A stretch of DNA of 64,000 nucleotides from Trochalopteron elliotii. Taxonomy: Eukaryota > Chordata > Aves > Passeriformes > Leiothrichidae. Below, piece by piece: positions 1 to 14,714 of the stretch. A program made the translations under genes and the position numbers. How positions within the stretch are numbered: position 1 is the stretch's first letter; each line of letters starts with the position of its first letter. The stretch lies in NCBI GenBank assembly GCA_024734555.1, contig JANPWX010000161.1:917370-981369 (forward strand). Reading direction: 5' to 3'. The notes below the pieces were generated by a model that worked only from the letters and a program-made list of their open reading frames with translations, made no database searches and was not told the origin of the DNA.

Positions 1-2834
<2,834 letters not shown>

Positions 2835-2924
2835 GTGGATACCCTTCGCCATGTTATCAGCCAGACAGGAGGATACAGTGACGGACTCGCGGCAAGTCAG
2901 ATGTATAGTCCGCAGGGCATCAGT
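2835..2924 (+). CDS. PBX1: PBX1 exon 8 (PBX1a frame; dual-coding start for PBX1b)
   Basis: This 90-bp exon encodes 30 residues in the PBX1a frame: [16 protein letters not shown] then [14 protein letters not shown], matching PBX1. It is flanked by TTTAG at the 5' side and GTAAGA at 2925. In the +1 frame, entered when exon 7 is skipped, the first 47 bases read (G)[14 protein letters not shown] and stop at TGA 2879-2881. That is the known PBX1b C-terminus. The same bases therefore encode both isoform tails. The exon is followed directly by an A-run at 2930-2939. Confidence 0.97.
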
Positions 2925-3084
2925 GTAAGAAAAAAAAACAGGCTCGGGTCCTGGTCTTTTGGGTTGTTTTTTTTGTTTGTTTTTGTTTTTTAGTCTCTCG
3001 CTGCCAATTATTTCAAAGCCATAGGGCTCAGAATGCCACTTAGTAGGACTTGTCTTTGCCTTTACGGTCACCTAGTTTATTGCT

Positions 3085-3545
3085 TCTGTATCGGTCACGC
3101 CGGCGGCGGAGCTTTGCCCACAAAACAAGTGGCGCCGGGGCGGGCTGCGCGCAGGCAGCCGGCGTCTCGGACTGTCACAGCCCATCAGCGTTGGCGCGGC
3201 ACCTGCGGCCAGCAGGAGCTGCTAAACAGGTGACACCTTATGCAGCCACAGTGGGGAATGTCACCACAAACACCCCGGCCCCAGAGGTGGCTCCATGCCT
3301 AGTGGCACCGTCCTGGAGCGGCCGGGTAAAAATAACCCATCCCTGGCCGGCGTCCGAGAGGGCGGCGATGGGGTTGGCGGCGATGGCGGTTGGGAATAAA
3401 AAGGAGGAAAAAAAAAAAAACCACAAAGCCAGCCAACGTCAACCCAAGAAAACCTCTCCCAAGCGGGCTGGGGGAGGATGCGAGGGGGAGGGCGGTCTCT
3501 GGAGCATCTTCTCCTTGTTCTTGGGTGCGCTGGCGGGTTCTGACT
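3085..3545. other. CpG-rich patch in PBX1 intron 8
   Basis: A short GC-rich stretch dense in CpG (for example GCCGGCGGCGGAG near 3099 and GGCGCCGGGGCGGGC near 3130) within otherwise moderate-GC intron. It starts about 160 bp after exon 8 and includes several GGCGATGG repeats around 3362-3388. It could be an intragenic CpG island or simply a local GC excess. No TATA box or clear initiator was seen. Confidence 0.45.
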
Positions 3546-4059
3546 AGCATGAAAATTCGTAGCGACAAGCTGTGTCGCACAGGGGGAAATCGATCAGACA
3601 CACACAAGGAGAACCCAGTGTAGATTCGGGACAGCAATCCAACTTCATTTCTCAGATCAATCGTCCACCATCTCAGCGGCGGTGACAGCAAGCTGGGAGA
3701 GGAGGGCAGCCTGGAAAAGGAGGCTGTGAGCGCTGAGTGGGTGGTGGCAGTGGTGTCCGGGGTGGCACAGAGGAGGAGGCAGCTGGCCCTGGACGTGGAG
3801 ATGCTGATGGTTGAGATAGGGTGGTCTTGAACTGGTCAGTGAGGTGATGATCCTCTGGGTGGGATGGTGCAGCCCAGACCCCAGCACGGTGCACCAGCCG
3901 GTCCCATCACCCTCCAGGCCATTTGTCACCTGGAGTGTGACCATCTTGCAGGACAGCCACCACCAGCGCACGGAGAGGGGTGCCCTGGGACGGGGGGCTC
4001 TGCTCCCCTCTCCTGCGGGCGCCGGGGCTTAGTGGGCGGCTTGACGTCAGGAGGCAGAG

Positions 4060-4330
4060 GCAGGGAGGATTTGTGAAGTAATGTAATTGAACATGTGCAG
4101 ATAATTATGTCTCATTACATAAGCCCCTTGCAAAAACGGCACTTGGAAATGCCACATGAAAGAGCCTATCGTTCCGCATTAATTTCTCCGTGCGCTGAAT
4201 TTATTCCCTTTCTGGCTTTTTAATACTTGGAGAGTAAATGAATCGCAGGCTGATCATGATAAGAGATGATACTTTTGTATAAATTAAAATACCCCCAAGG
4301 AAAGAGGCTGAGCTGATTACAGTTGCAGTT
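4060..4330. promoter_or_regulatory. candidate intronic enhancer, AT-rich with homeodomain-type sites
   Basis: An AT-rich island with ATAATTAT at 4101-4108, CATTACAT near 4113, GCATTAAT near 4177, TGATCATGAT at 4251-4260 and GATAAG just after. It lies between GC-richer sequences. Its composition and motif density resemble the conserved non-coding elements typical of PBX1 introns. No alignment was possible, so this is a composition-based suggestion only. Confidence 0.3.
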
Positions 4331-7300
4331 GGTTTGGAAAATAACAGTGGGCTGGGTTAAGCCAAAATTTGGGGGGGGAGGGTTGCTGCTGGGAATTATG
4401 AGGCAGGGAGGGGGTGACTAGGGAGAGGAGAAGGAAGAGAGAGTGAAAACTCAAAAGCTGAACAGGACAAGGAGAGCTGGGTTGGTGTTTCTGGCTGTGG
4501 TTCTCTGTGGAAGAACCAATGTTCCCATGAGTAACAATGAGAACTGGTGAACTGGGAGTGGCAGGGGCTTGGCAGTTCCCCCTGTGCATCCCAGACGGGG
4601 ACCAGGCATGTTTGGCATCTGTTGTCTTCTCAGGCGGGTTTTCAGGGAGGGCAGGAGCCCAAACTGACCCATTCTGGATATTGGACCCCCAAAGAGAGGG
4701 GCAGGTTGGCAAAGGGACCTCACTGCGTGGGCGACTCCTCAATTCCCCATAAAGGTGTGGTAGGCATGGAGAGAGGCAGGGAATCCAGAGCTGAGCAGAC
4801 AGTTTAGGAAACACCTTCTGGATTGCCTGTTTTTTTCCCCTATATCCCAGTCAGTATGCTCCAGCCTGATTGTCACTTCAATATCTTCCCATCCTGTGAG
4901 ATCCCTTGATGGATCCCAGTTTGTCCAGCCTGAAGTGTGGCTGCCCCTTTGGAAGCACTGGTGCTGGGGAACTCCTCAGTGCAGGCAGGGTGACTGTCTC
5001 CAACAGGCAGGGCTTCCCTGCCTTTCCCTGAACCCTTTCCTGGCGAGGAGGGGCAGCGGAATGCGGAGCAGGGCTGATTGTGACACAGAAAGCTGCCGTC
5101 CCTGCATCACCCGAGCGTCCCCGTGAGCTGCTGGAAGGAGATGAGCCGAAACCTAGTCAAGAGCCCTGTCACAATGATGTCTGCACGGGGCTGAGGTTAA
5201 GTCATCCCTGGAGCCCGTCAGCACCGGGAAGTCAGCGGCAGGTTGCCCAGCTCCGCTGCTGGAAACCTTGGCAGGAGAGACAACGCTCGGGGTTTGCCTT
5301 CCTTGATGGAGGATGAATTTTTAAGTGCATGTGAGTCGTGACAGCTGAGAAGGGGGATCTACCCAAAGCCCAGTTCCCTGCCTGGCTCTGCTGCCGTGGC
5401 TGACAGGCAGCTCCGCAGGGTGGGAAGGGCTGGAGTCGGTTCTGCATCGTTAGCAGGATAATGGGCAATGTCCCAGCCACAGCCACCTCTGTGACCCATG
5501 GCTGAGGGAGAGGGAGAACAGAGCCTTCTCCTGCACAGGTGGGGACAGCACCGCTCCCAGTCAGGGATGGGGACACTTTGACAGTGTCAGAGTGGAGACA
5601 GGAGCTGTCCCGAGGATGCCCAGCCTTGGGTCACACTGAGAAGAAGCAGGGATCCTCCCCTCCTTTCGGGAGGTTTGGGGTGTGAGCCACCCCTTTCGGC
5701 AAACTTTGAGGCTGTAGGGTTTTGCACCATGAAGTGAGAGTTGTTAAATGTCTGGGCTGTCTGGACAGTGTTTGTTCATGGGGGTCCTCATGTGTATCCA
5801 GGAGGTCCCCTGAGACCAGGGATTTTAAAGCATTTAGGAAGGCTCAGGTTCTGTTGGGTTCCAGTAGAAGCTGGATCTTTATTACCGCAGTCCTCTGGAA
5901 GGTCTCACCCCAAAACATCACCTTTCCTGCTGCTGCCCTATGGCTGTAAATCCACCAAGTATTATACTTCCCCCATATGGTAATGAATAAGTGAACTGTA
6001 GTCATCTTAAAGCCTTTTCAGAAATTTGGTTTTGGACTTAATTCAATTTATAGATGATTTAAATGTGTAAAATGACGAGCTGTTCTTAAAGTTCATCAGA
6101 GAGTGAAAGTTTTGATTTAAAACTGCTGCTGTGCAGACCTGTGCCTGTTCACAGAGCAGTGTGTGTGTGTGACCTGGATGGTGGTGGCCAGTGGCAGGGA
6201 GTTTTGGATCCGCTCTTGTCAGCAAGGATTGGCACAGGAAGAGCTGAGAGCTCTTTAATTGACCTGAGGAGATCTTTTGTTCTAAAAACTTGAGCCTTGG
6301 GGGAAAAGTTGCTCTGTTCCTCAGCCAGCTGCAGTTCACCATCTCAGTCAAGTTTTGGTTCATGGTCATGGCCACCAGCTGGGGTATGAAAGTTAGACTG
6401 GCAGGGCTTCAGTGCACAAGCTCCATCCATAAGGGATGCCTTGGTGTGCTCTGATGGCCTGGGATTCCTGGCCATGACCCTTGGGAAGGGATGTCCTGAC
6501 AAGGCTGGATTCTCTGGTGTGTGATAAGACCTTCAGTGCATATTGTAAGGAGGCCCTGATAAAAGCTCTTAAAAACTCAGGGGTCTGAAAAGGCTTTGAG
6601 GCTGCTCTGTCAGACTGGCCAGTAACTGGTGTGTTTGGAGGCTGACCTGATGCCCTGTGCCATTGTTGGTGGGACAAGGATTTGGGCACAGGAGGTGGGG
6701 TGCTGTGACAGCCTTTGTGCTAAGCAGAAGGCGCCTTCAAAAATGGGCAGGAACTTACCTCCCAGCCCCACATAGGAGGCCCAGGCAGGGAGCCAGCCAG
6801 ACTTGCTGGAGGTGACAAAAATGCTGAGACCTGTGGAAATGGGCACCAAAATTATTTTTGGTTGCTTCAGCAGTCTTTCTCTGGGGCTCCAAATTTTGAT
6901 AGTCACCAAGGCTTTCTGTGTGCTTGGGCACCAGAAGGTGACATCTGAAGAGATGTCCCGGAGACCACTGCTTTGTCTTTGGCATCTGCCCCTCCTGAAG
7001 AAGTCACAGCTGTGTGCAGGGCATCTGCAAGGAGCAGCAGCCTCCTCAAAAGACTCTCTTGTCTTTGAGGGAGATCCCAACTGATTTACTGCAGTCAAAC
7101 CCCAGAGGATCTCCTTGCTAGGAAGAGGTAGAGCCATCAGAGTGGAATTGGGTGAATCCCGCATGTGGCTTGATCCATGCAGTGATAGAGTGAACTTCAG
7201 GATGAATGGGGATGGTGCCTGCATGCCCTCTGCCTGATCCTCATGAAGGACTTTTCCATATCAAAGGATAGTGTCAAGGTGTCACAGCCAACCTTGGGTC

Positions 7301-7599
7301 CTCCTTTCCATCACTTGACCCACAACTTACAGTCTTCCCAGGCCACACTGGCCTCTCACCCGGCATTCCCTTGACTTCGCACTGGGTGTGACCAAGGTTA
7401 TATTCAGCCACACAAGCACAGGAAGGCTCATTCACCATCTGCATTACCTTCAAAGGATTTTGGGGTGCTGAACAGGAAGCCACTGCTCGATTGCTTCTGC
7501 GGCTGGCAGGCAAAAGCCTCTCTAAAAATAGTTGAGCACAATAGGGCCAGAGCCCTGCTCCGTGCAGCCCCCACCGCTCTCCCCCCTCCTGCTCGCCGT

Positions 7600-7970
7600 A
7601 ACGACCCTGCAAACACTAAATGGCATCTGAGTGCATTAAGCAGCAAACTCTCCGGTGACATAGCAATTACGGCTCTGAAATAGATTTGGTGCGTCACGGA
7701 AGATAAGGGTTTTGAAAGTTTCTGTTGTGATTATAGCTTGTAACTCCAACAAATAACAGGCTTGGTAATAAGAGGCTGCCAGCACAGCTATTGTGGTTCT
7801 CTCTCACTGATGGCACGTAAATTGCTATTAATGTCCTAAGTGTACTTGAATATGCCAGTCTCGGGGCGGCGGAGTTGGCTCTGTGTCTCTCTTTACGCGG
7901 CCTGTCATTGTCGGGCTGATAATCTACAGTAATTGCTGCCTCTTGCAGCAGTCCAAGATGTGTAAGGGTG
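7600..7970. promoter_or_regulatory. candidate intronic enhancer
   Basis: A moderately AT-rich block in PBX1 intron 8 with GTGCATTAAGC near 7632, GCAATTAC at 7663-7670, an AGATAA GATA-type site near 7701, GTGATTATAG near 7727 and AGTAATTGC near 7928. It stands out from the G-rich flanks and has no coding potential. It is a candidate conserved element; conservation was not tested. Confidence 0.3.
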
Positions 7971-9265
7971 GATATTGCATCTCGGGGAGCTCAGGGATGG
8001 TGGATCAGGGCCTGGCTGTGGGTGGGAGGTGATGGGGGCAGTGGGCCTGGGGTACACGGGGCTGGTGGTGCTCATGCATCGTCTGGTGTCTCACTTGCAC
8101 CCAAGATGGGGCAGAGTGGGGTTTTCTAACCTGTGAGCAAGCTGAGGTTGTGATTCCTACTTTCCTTGCTCTTGCCTGAACCCCTTTGCTCCTGGGCATG
8201 TAGGGAAGAGCACACAGGCACAGCAAGGGGTGTGCACACATCTCTTGTCTTTTTTGCTTTGTGCGTGTCCCACTGTGAGGTGTTTTGACTCCTCAAACAT
8301 GGGTTCTCATGCCTGTCAGCTCTTTGCTCCCATCACAGCAGCCTCTCAGGCAGGCAGGAGCTGGGCAGCAGCACCGCAGGGTGGGGAGTTTTCCCACCCT
8401 CAGCCCTCTGGGGTGTGCAGGGTCCCAGCTGGCCGGGCCAGCGTTGGATGATGCAGCAGGCAGTGGGACAGGCAGCCAGAGTGGGCAAAGCAGCCCGGGC
8501 GTGTGTGAAGCGGGACAGCGACTGCTGCCAACTGGAGCTTGGGCAGTGCTTGGGAAGGATTAATTAGCCAAGCACTGAATCAATGTCAGAGCAAGCAGAG
8601 GAGGTTGGGTGTGACATCTGCTCCTCTCCAAAGGGGATGGCAGCCACAGAGGAGCAGCTTCTGTGCGCTGCTGGCTCCTGCCCACGGCAGCCAGGGCCCT
8701 CCGGTAGCTCTGCTCCAGTAGCCTGGAGAATTTGGCTCTGCATCTGTTTGTAGGAGAAGAAACAAGTTGTCTGCCATGGTTTGCTGCATGAACCCTCGGA
8801 TGGGATACAGTGGTGCACCTCTGTTGGGCTGTGACTGGGTTTCCCTTGATGAGGTGGGGACATGGAGCTTCTCGGGGGGACACGGCACAGCTCAGCAGTT
8901 TCGTGGGACCCATTGCTTGTTCTGCATGTTCACAGCACTTGGGTTCAGATAACATTCAGGCTGCTGGTTCTGGAGTGAGGTGTTTGCTATTTTCTTTCTT
9001 CCATATAAGGAAGGGTCATAATCAGGGGTTAAAAAACCCCAAACAACCAGAGCTCAGAGTTCTGGAGAAATAAGTTGGTTTTTTTAAGGGATGAACTTTA
9101 CATGAACACTTGCAGCTTATCAAAATCTGTTTTCAACAGAAATGTTTCTGCCCTGTATCACTGATGGAGCCCTGTGGTCTGGGGTGGGATGGGGGAGTCA
9201 GAGGGGACCTATTTGCCTCCTACATGGCTCCCAGCTAGGGGAGAAGCTGGGAGGGGCAGGTCTGA

Positions 9266-9436
<171 letters not shown>

Positions 9437-11780
9437 TCTCCCAGCAAATTGCATCCCTGGCTGAGCCGGCCCCGGCGGGGGCGGGAGGGGAGGGGGCCTC
9501 TCCTAACACCGCAGCAGTCAGACTGGAGGTGAAACCCAATCAGCACACACAAGAAGACTCCTTCTCTTCTCTTCTCTTCGTCGGGATGCTTTTTTCAGCC
9601 AATCTGGACACTTCTTTATACTCTCTTCCCTTTCTTTTCTGGGTAGAAGCCGCTCTCCCCCTCCCCGCCGCCACCACAACACCGCTCCCTTCCCCTCCCC
9701 GCTTCCCACCCAAGGTAGAAGGATTTTAAGGAGGAAAAGCAAAAATCGACCACCACCACACAAACCGAGCCCAGAGCAGTGTACAGCCTCCTCTTGGGTG
9801 TCTTTCTGAGGAGCTACAAATGTACCTCAGTCACGTCTTGCTCCCTGGCTAGCAGGCAGCCCCTGCCCCCCTTCCTTTCACGCTACCTCTCCACAGGGAA
9901 TTGCCACCGTAGGGAATCTGTTCCCGCCTGATCTCTGCAGCCTCCCGCACTCAGCCCTGCCCTGGTGAGCTGTCCCTCGTTTGCTGCAGGGACAGGGCAG
10001 GTGGCACAGCCCCCCCATGCACGTAGAAGGAGCCAGCATGCTTCCCCTCGCTTCCAGAAGGTACCGTTCCCATTCCCAGCCCCGGGGAAACTTCCCAGTC
10101 CCAGCCCTACTCAGCCAAGCATTCCTCCTGCTGGCTGCTGGGGTCTGGATGAGCCATGAAACCCTGCTGTCCTGCCTGCCTGCTGGTGGAGGGGAGAAGA
10201 GGAGGAAGGAAGGGAGGCAGAGGCAGGTGAGGAACGGGCATCGCTGGTAACGGAGGTGCTGACACCTCCACGGGGCCATGTGGGATCAGGCATGGATGGC
10301 TGATGGGACACCAGCAGCTCTCTGACAGCACCTGGAGAGGCTGGTGGTGCAGTTCTCCTGCTCAGGGCAGTGTCACGGGGTGTTGGCTCCTGTTCTCAGG
10401 AGGAGCCGGGTTCCCCAGTTCAGGCAGGACCCAGAGAGGTTTGTGCCACCCCCTGCATTCCCAAAGCCCTGCCAAGCCAGCAGTGAGGGATGGGCAGCAG
10501 AATTCCGGGAGCTGGAAGTGCTGGGGTGAGTGTCTCGGGTGCTTTTGGTAGCACTTCACACCACAGTTTGCTCTGTGGGACAGGTGGCTGCCCCACTGGG
10601 GGATGTCTGTGTGCTGAAGCTGCTGGTTTTACCCCAGGAGTTACCTGGGCAGTGGCCATGGAAGAACTCATGGGACTTTCTGCCCAGCTTTTCTGGTCCA
10701 CTGTTGGGACAAGCAGTGATGGCTGGCAAGCAAGGCTTCATCCTGCCCTTCAGGCTGATGCTGGGAGGACATGGCTTTCATGGAAGAGCAGGAAGAGGCA
10801 GCACCAGTTTCCCTGGGCAGCGGGCTGAGCTCCATGCCAGAGTGGGACTTCTGGCCATCGGTTCTTTCAGTGGGCACCAGGAGGCTGAGCCAGCCTGCAT
10901 CAAGACCCTGGGTGTGGTGGGGACTGGTGTGGGTGCAGGATGTCTGGCACCTCGTGATGGATCCCAGGATCCCGTGGGATCAATGCCTCACGCTGTTGAA
11001 TGTCTGTGCCCACCCTGCTTGTGCTGGTCTCGAGGTGGGAACTGCCAGCGCAGAGCAGCATTAAGCAGAAACCATTTAAAATTCGAGCTCTGCCAAAAAT
11101 ATTCCCACCCTTCTGCTGGAAAAAGTAATGGTCCTTGGCCTGCAGGGCACGGTGGTGGTATGGCCACAGCTCCAGCACGCTGTCACCTTGCAGCACAGGG
11201 ATGTCATGTGTCCAGCAGTGACACTTCCTGCTCCTTTTGCATCCATGCCCGGAGTGGGGACCCTGTGGCGGAGCAGGATGTGACATGAGGGGCCTAGGGC
11301 TGCCTCCCAGCCGTGTGTTAAGAGCATGGAGAAGGTTGTTTTCCTGCAAGGACAGTCGGGAGGTGCTGCCCACCTTCCCCAGCTCTGCACCTTCCCACTC
11401 TCCTCCTCCTCTTCCCCTGGCCTCCCTCAGCGCTGCCTTTTGTCCACTTGCAGCTTGTTTTACATGAACCTCTTCTGGCAAAGCGTTCCAGGGACACAGG
11501 ACTGGGTCAGGCCTCTCCTCCCCTGCGGCAGCAGTGCCGTGCCTGCGGGAATGCCACCATCCCTCTTGGAAACCAACTGGGAATGAGCCAAAAGCACGGC
11601 CTGCTGGAGCCAGCCCACACTGGGGCTGCCCTCCCTGCCCTGCTGCTCCTCCTGCCCGTCCCCCTGCCCAGGCACTCCCTGCCCGGGCTGGGCCCTCGCT
11701 CCTCCACGGTACTTTGCAAATCCCCTCCTGGGTTCCCCAGTTGGTCCCTCCAGTTTGTATTGGCGTAGCTGCTTGCTTGC

Positions 11781-12064
11781 CTTTTCCTTTGCTTTTCTTT
11801 TTTATTATTATTATTTTTTTATTTTTGGGTTTTGTTTCTCCTCCCCATTCTCCTCCCCTGCTCCAGCCCCGAGTGTTGTGGAGGTTTTTTTTCTTCTTCT
11901 GTTTTTTATTATTATTTTTCTTTTCTGCCCAGAAAAACCTGACTTCGATACCAAAAAAAAAACAAAACAAAAGAAAAAAACCACAAAAAAAACACAAACA
12001 AAAAAAAAAAAACCTGCAGAAACTCAAAAAAAATAAAAATTAAAAAAAACTACAAAAAAAAAAA
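11781..12064 (+). other. PBX1: U-rich then A-rich module in PBX1 3' UTR (first)
   Basis: T-rich stretches at 11,781-11,826 and 11,885-11,927 (with ATTATTATT units) are followed within ~25 bases by an A-rich stretch at 11,953-12,064. In the transcript these would be complementary U and A tracts able to pair over a long distance. The module lies ~170 bases upstream of internal AATAAA hexamers. It could also be plain low-complexity drift. Confidence 0.6.
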
Positions 12065-12232
12065 CTCGACGATTCTTTCAGCTTTATTAACATTTTCCAT
12101 TGTTTCTTGCGATTTGTGTCTCGTTCTTTGTAGTATTGATGATAACGAACATTTGATAATGAATGTTCTTGTATATTCAGATAAAGGAGAAAAAAAAAAC
12201 CAAAAACGCAGTCGGAATTTAATAGTGTTTAT

Positions 12233-12246
12233 AATAAAAGAATAAA
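12233..12246 (+). promoter_or_regulatory. PBX1: internal polyadenylation hexamers in PBX1 3' UTR
   Basis: Two AATAAA hexamers lie at 12,233-12,238 and 12,241-12,246, separated by two bases. Use here would give a PBX1 3' UTR of about 2.8 kb instead of ~4.4 kb. The hexamers are certain; their use is inferred. Confidence 0.45.
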
Positions 12247-12663
12247 AAATGACCCTCTTAGCACGCAAAATTGAACAGGGGGAAGGTCCCATCCCTGTTC
12301 TTTCTGTGGCAACAAGCGCTTCATTCCTGTATAGTTTATAACATCAAACTACCTACATTCATCCTCCTTTTTTTTGTTTGTTTGTTTTTTCCCATGGTTT
12401 GGTTTTTTTTCCATTTTCTCGCATTTGTGAATTAGTTCAAGAATGCTAGAAAAGTGTAGAGTTGTGCACACTCATTTCTTCTTACACAATGTTTAAAAAG
12501 TGACGGTAATTCATTTTGTAAAACTTTAAAAAGAAAAAAAATGGTTGGAATAGTGAGCATTAATAGGTACAGTCTAACACTTTATGTTTCTTAACGTTGA
12601 GACCCAGAAATGAACCTTTTTTTTTTTTTTTGCATTATTTGGGATAGGGGGGGAGGGGGCTTT

Positions 12664-12696
12664 GATGATGATGATGATGATGATGCTGATGATGCT
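12664..12696 (+). repeat. (GAT)n trinucleotide repeat
   Basis: Seven GAT units from 12,664 followed by an interrupted GCTGATGATGCTGA tail, inside the PBX1 3' UTR. A G-run (GGGGGGGAGGGGG) lies just upstream. Confidence 0.85.
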
Positions 12697-13550
12697 GAGT
12701 TTATTTTGACCTGTCCAAGACGATGGCCTTGCCACTTCCCCTGCGCTTTTGAGCTGTGACCTGAGTGATGTGAAAAGTGATGGTGGTGTCTTTGGGGGGA
12801 GCGTTTCTCCCCACTCCTTTCAGATCCCAGCTCCAGAAGATCCTTGTGTGGCTGTTCTGGGGCTGAGCAGTGGGATTGTGTCTCTGAGAAGAGATGGAAT
12901 TCCAAGGGGTTTTGGGGTGGGAGATGGCGAGTCAAGTCCTGTGGGTCTCCGTTCTGGGGGTGTTGCTGAGCTGCCTGGAAGTGATGAAAGGGCAGGAATC
13001 CTTCCCAAAACATGTAGATGGTTGGTTTTCTTCCCCAAATCCCAGTGTCCCAAAACTGAAGGATTTGGAGCAAGGAATGTTCCAACCTCATCTCACCCAT
13101 GGACCTTGCTCAGACGAGGTCTCCCAGCCTGGCCCCAAGCCCTGGCCGCATCCCCATGCTGAGGTGGGACAAGGGGTGGGACGTGGCCAAAATGTCCCCA
13201 AAGCCAGCCCCAAATCCCAGTGGCTGCAGAGTGGGGTTCAAGGAGATGTGCTGAGGAAGGTGCTGCTTGGCATCGCTTCAGTTTTCTCCTAAAACGTTTT
13301 CCTGCTCCTCCCAAAAAAACTCCTGAGCTTTTCACATCACTGACCGGTTTAGGGTTTGGGCTGTTACTTTTAATCCCAAGGTTTCCTGGAGTCCTTTTGT
13401 TTTCGTACACCTTTATTATTATTATTATTATTTTATTATTAAGAGGATGTAAATCAGACATTGCCTGGGGGGTTGGTTTTGTCGGTTTGCTTTTTTTGTT
13501 CTTGCAAAGCCCTTTCTATCCCTTGTAAAGGTGATCCAGTTCGGAGTTGC

Positions 13551-13686
13551 TTTTTCTTTTCTATTTTTTTTCCCCCATCTTTTTTTTTTCTCTCTTCCTA
13601 ATGGATTCCAAATATTAAAAATATTAAAAAAAAAAAAAAAAAGAAAAAAAAAGGAAAAACCCTTAAAAAAAAAAAAGGAAAAAAAG
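13551..13686 (+). other. PBX1: U-rich then A-rich module in PBX1 3' UTR (second)
   Basis: A T-rich tract (13,551-13,598) followed ~20 bases later by an A-rich tract (13,617-13,686). The order and spacing repeat those of the module at 11,781-12,064. It sits ~170 bases upstream of the distal AATAAA at 13,853, close to the distance seen for the first module and its hexamers. Confidence 0.6.
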
Positions 13687-13852
13687 ACTCTCTGTTCCAA
13701 CCTGGTTTTGAAACTTTAAGCTTTTCTGCTTCTGTAAAGAAAAAAAAGGCCTCTGTCTTTCTGATCCCAATTGAAACTTTTATGTTCTATGACGATACTA
13801 ACAAGGTGTAGGTTTTACAGTTTCCTGATTTGTACTGGTAATGCATATTCCA

Positions 13853-13858
13853 AATAAA
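13853..13858 (+). promoter_or_regulatory. PBX1: distal PBX1 polyadenylation signal
   Basis: AATAAA in the context ATTCCAAATAAATAG, followed after ~16 bases by genomic A-runs (13,875 onward). The preceding ~80 bases look like typical 3' UTR. It is the most likely end of the long PBX1 transcript. The adjacent genomic A-runs would cause internal priming in oligo-dT data. Confidence 0.7.
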
Positions 13859-14130
13859 TAGTTTCTTTTGTTGCAAAAAAAAAAAAAAATCAAAAAAAAA
13901 AAAAACCAAAAAACCCTGAAACTAAACCTGGTGTATTTTTTGGGGAGGAAAAAGAAGAAAACGAGATACCCTGGGGGTTTCCCCATGAGGTGCCGGGGGC
14001 AGGAAGGGTTTGGGGTGCAGAGGTGGGGGCGACCAAAGGCAATAAATACTCTGATGCTGGGATGGTGTGGACCGGAGGGATGTGATTTGGGATTCTGTCT
14101 GAGGCATTGCACCCCTGGTGCCTCTCCCTG

Positions 14131-14144
14131 TGCCTCAGTTTCCC
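14131..14144 (-). repeat. MIR-like SINE core remnant
   Basis: On the minus strand this reads GGGAAACTGAGGCA, the well-known core word of MIR/CORE-SINE elements. The same exact 14-mer occurs at 29,964-29,977 (+) and 56,318-56,331 (-). Flanking similarity is weak, so only the core is claimed. Confidence 0.4.
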
Positions 14145-14714
14145 TGAGCTGGGGGCGAATTCTCTGGGACACATGGATTTGTCCACAAAAAAACCAAACA
14201 AAAAACAACAACAAAACCACCCACAACCTTCCTTTTCTGCTTTTTTGGACTTGTTAAGTGCACTGCTTTCCGAAAGAAAGCTAGAAAGGGGATTTTCTTT
14301 ATCACACCAAGGTCTGGGGCAGGGCTGGGGAGCAGGGGAAGGTGTGATAGTCTCTCCTGTTTTCCTGGGGGAGGAGGGGGGTTAATTTAAGAGAAAAAAA
14401 AATCGAAAACGCTTCTGGGAAGAAAAAGAAGTAATTTTAAATTTAAAAGTAATTTGCAATTTAAAAAAGAGCCCGTGCGTAGGACGAAAACCAGGACAGC
14501 TCTGCCTTGTCCCTAGGTATTTTAGATGGAATAGGGGGCGGCTGGAGGGGGTGGCCATGATTCCCAAGCTGGAGAAAGGCTGGATCTGTGCTACAAACAC
14601 CTCTGTCCCCCCACGGGGACCCCGAGAGGACGGGAAGAAAGAATCCCCTCGGGAAGAATCCCCTCGGGAAGGCAGCGCGGGGATGGTGCTGGAGCTGCCG
14701 CCCCGCTCCCCCCC

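Larger units (their letters stand above)
9437..13874 (+). other. PBX1: PBX1 3' untranslated region
   Basis: About 4.4 kb from the stop codon to the distal AATAAA (13,853) and a likely cleavage point just before the genomic A-run at 13,875. The proximal (9437-9900) and distal (11,760-13,870) parts look AT-rich and UTR-like. The middle (about 9,960-11,750) is G/C-rich and holds long but meaningless open frames on both strands. It contains two U-rich then A-rich modules, a (GAT)n run and several internal AATAAA hexamers. The 3' boundary is inferred from hexamers, not transcript data. Confidence 0.75.

Noticed and set aside
10530..11288. 252-codon plus-strand open frame
   Set aside because: It lies within the PBX1 3' UTR downstream of the authentic stop and has no recognisable domain.
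10900..12027. 375-codon minus-strand open frame
   Set aside because: It lies antisense in the PBX1 3' UTR, begins in low-complexity Phe/Lys runs from the U/A-rich module, and shows no domain or splice context.
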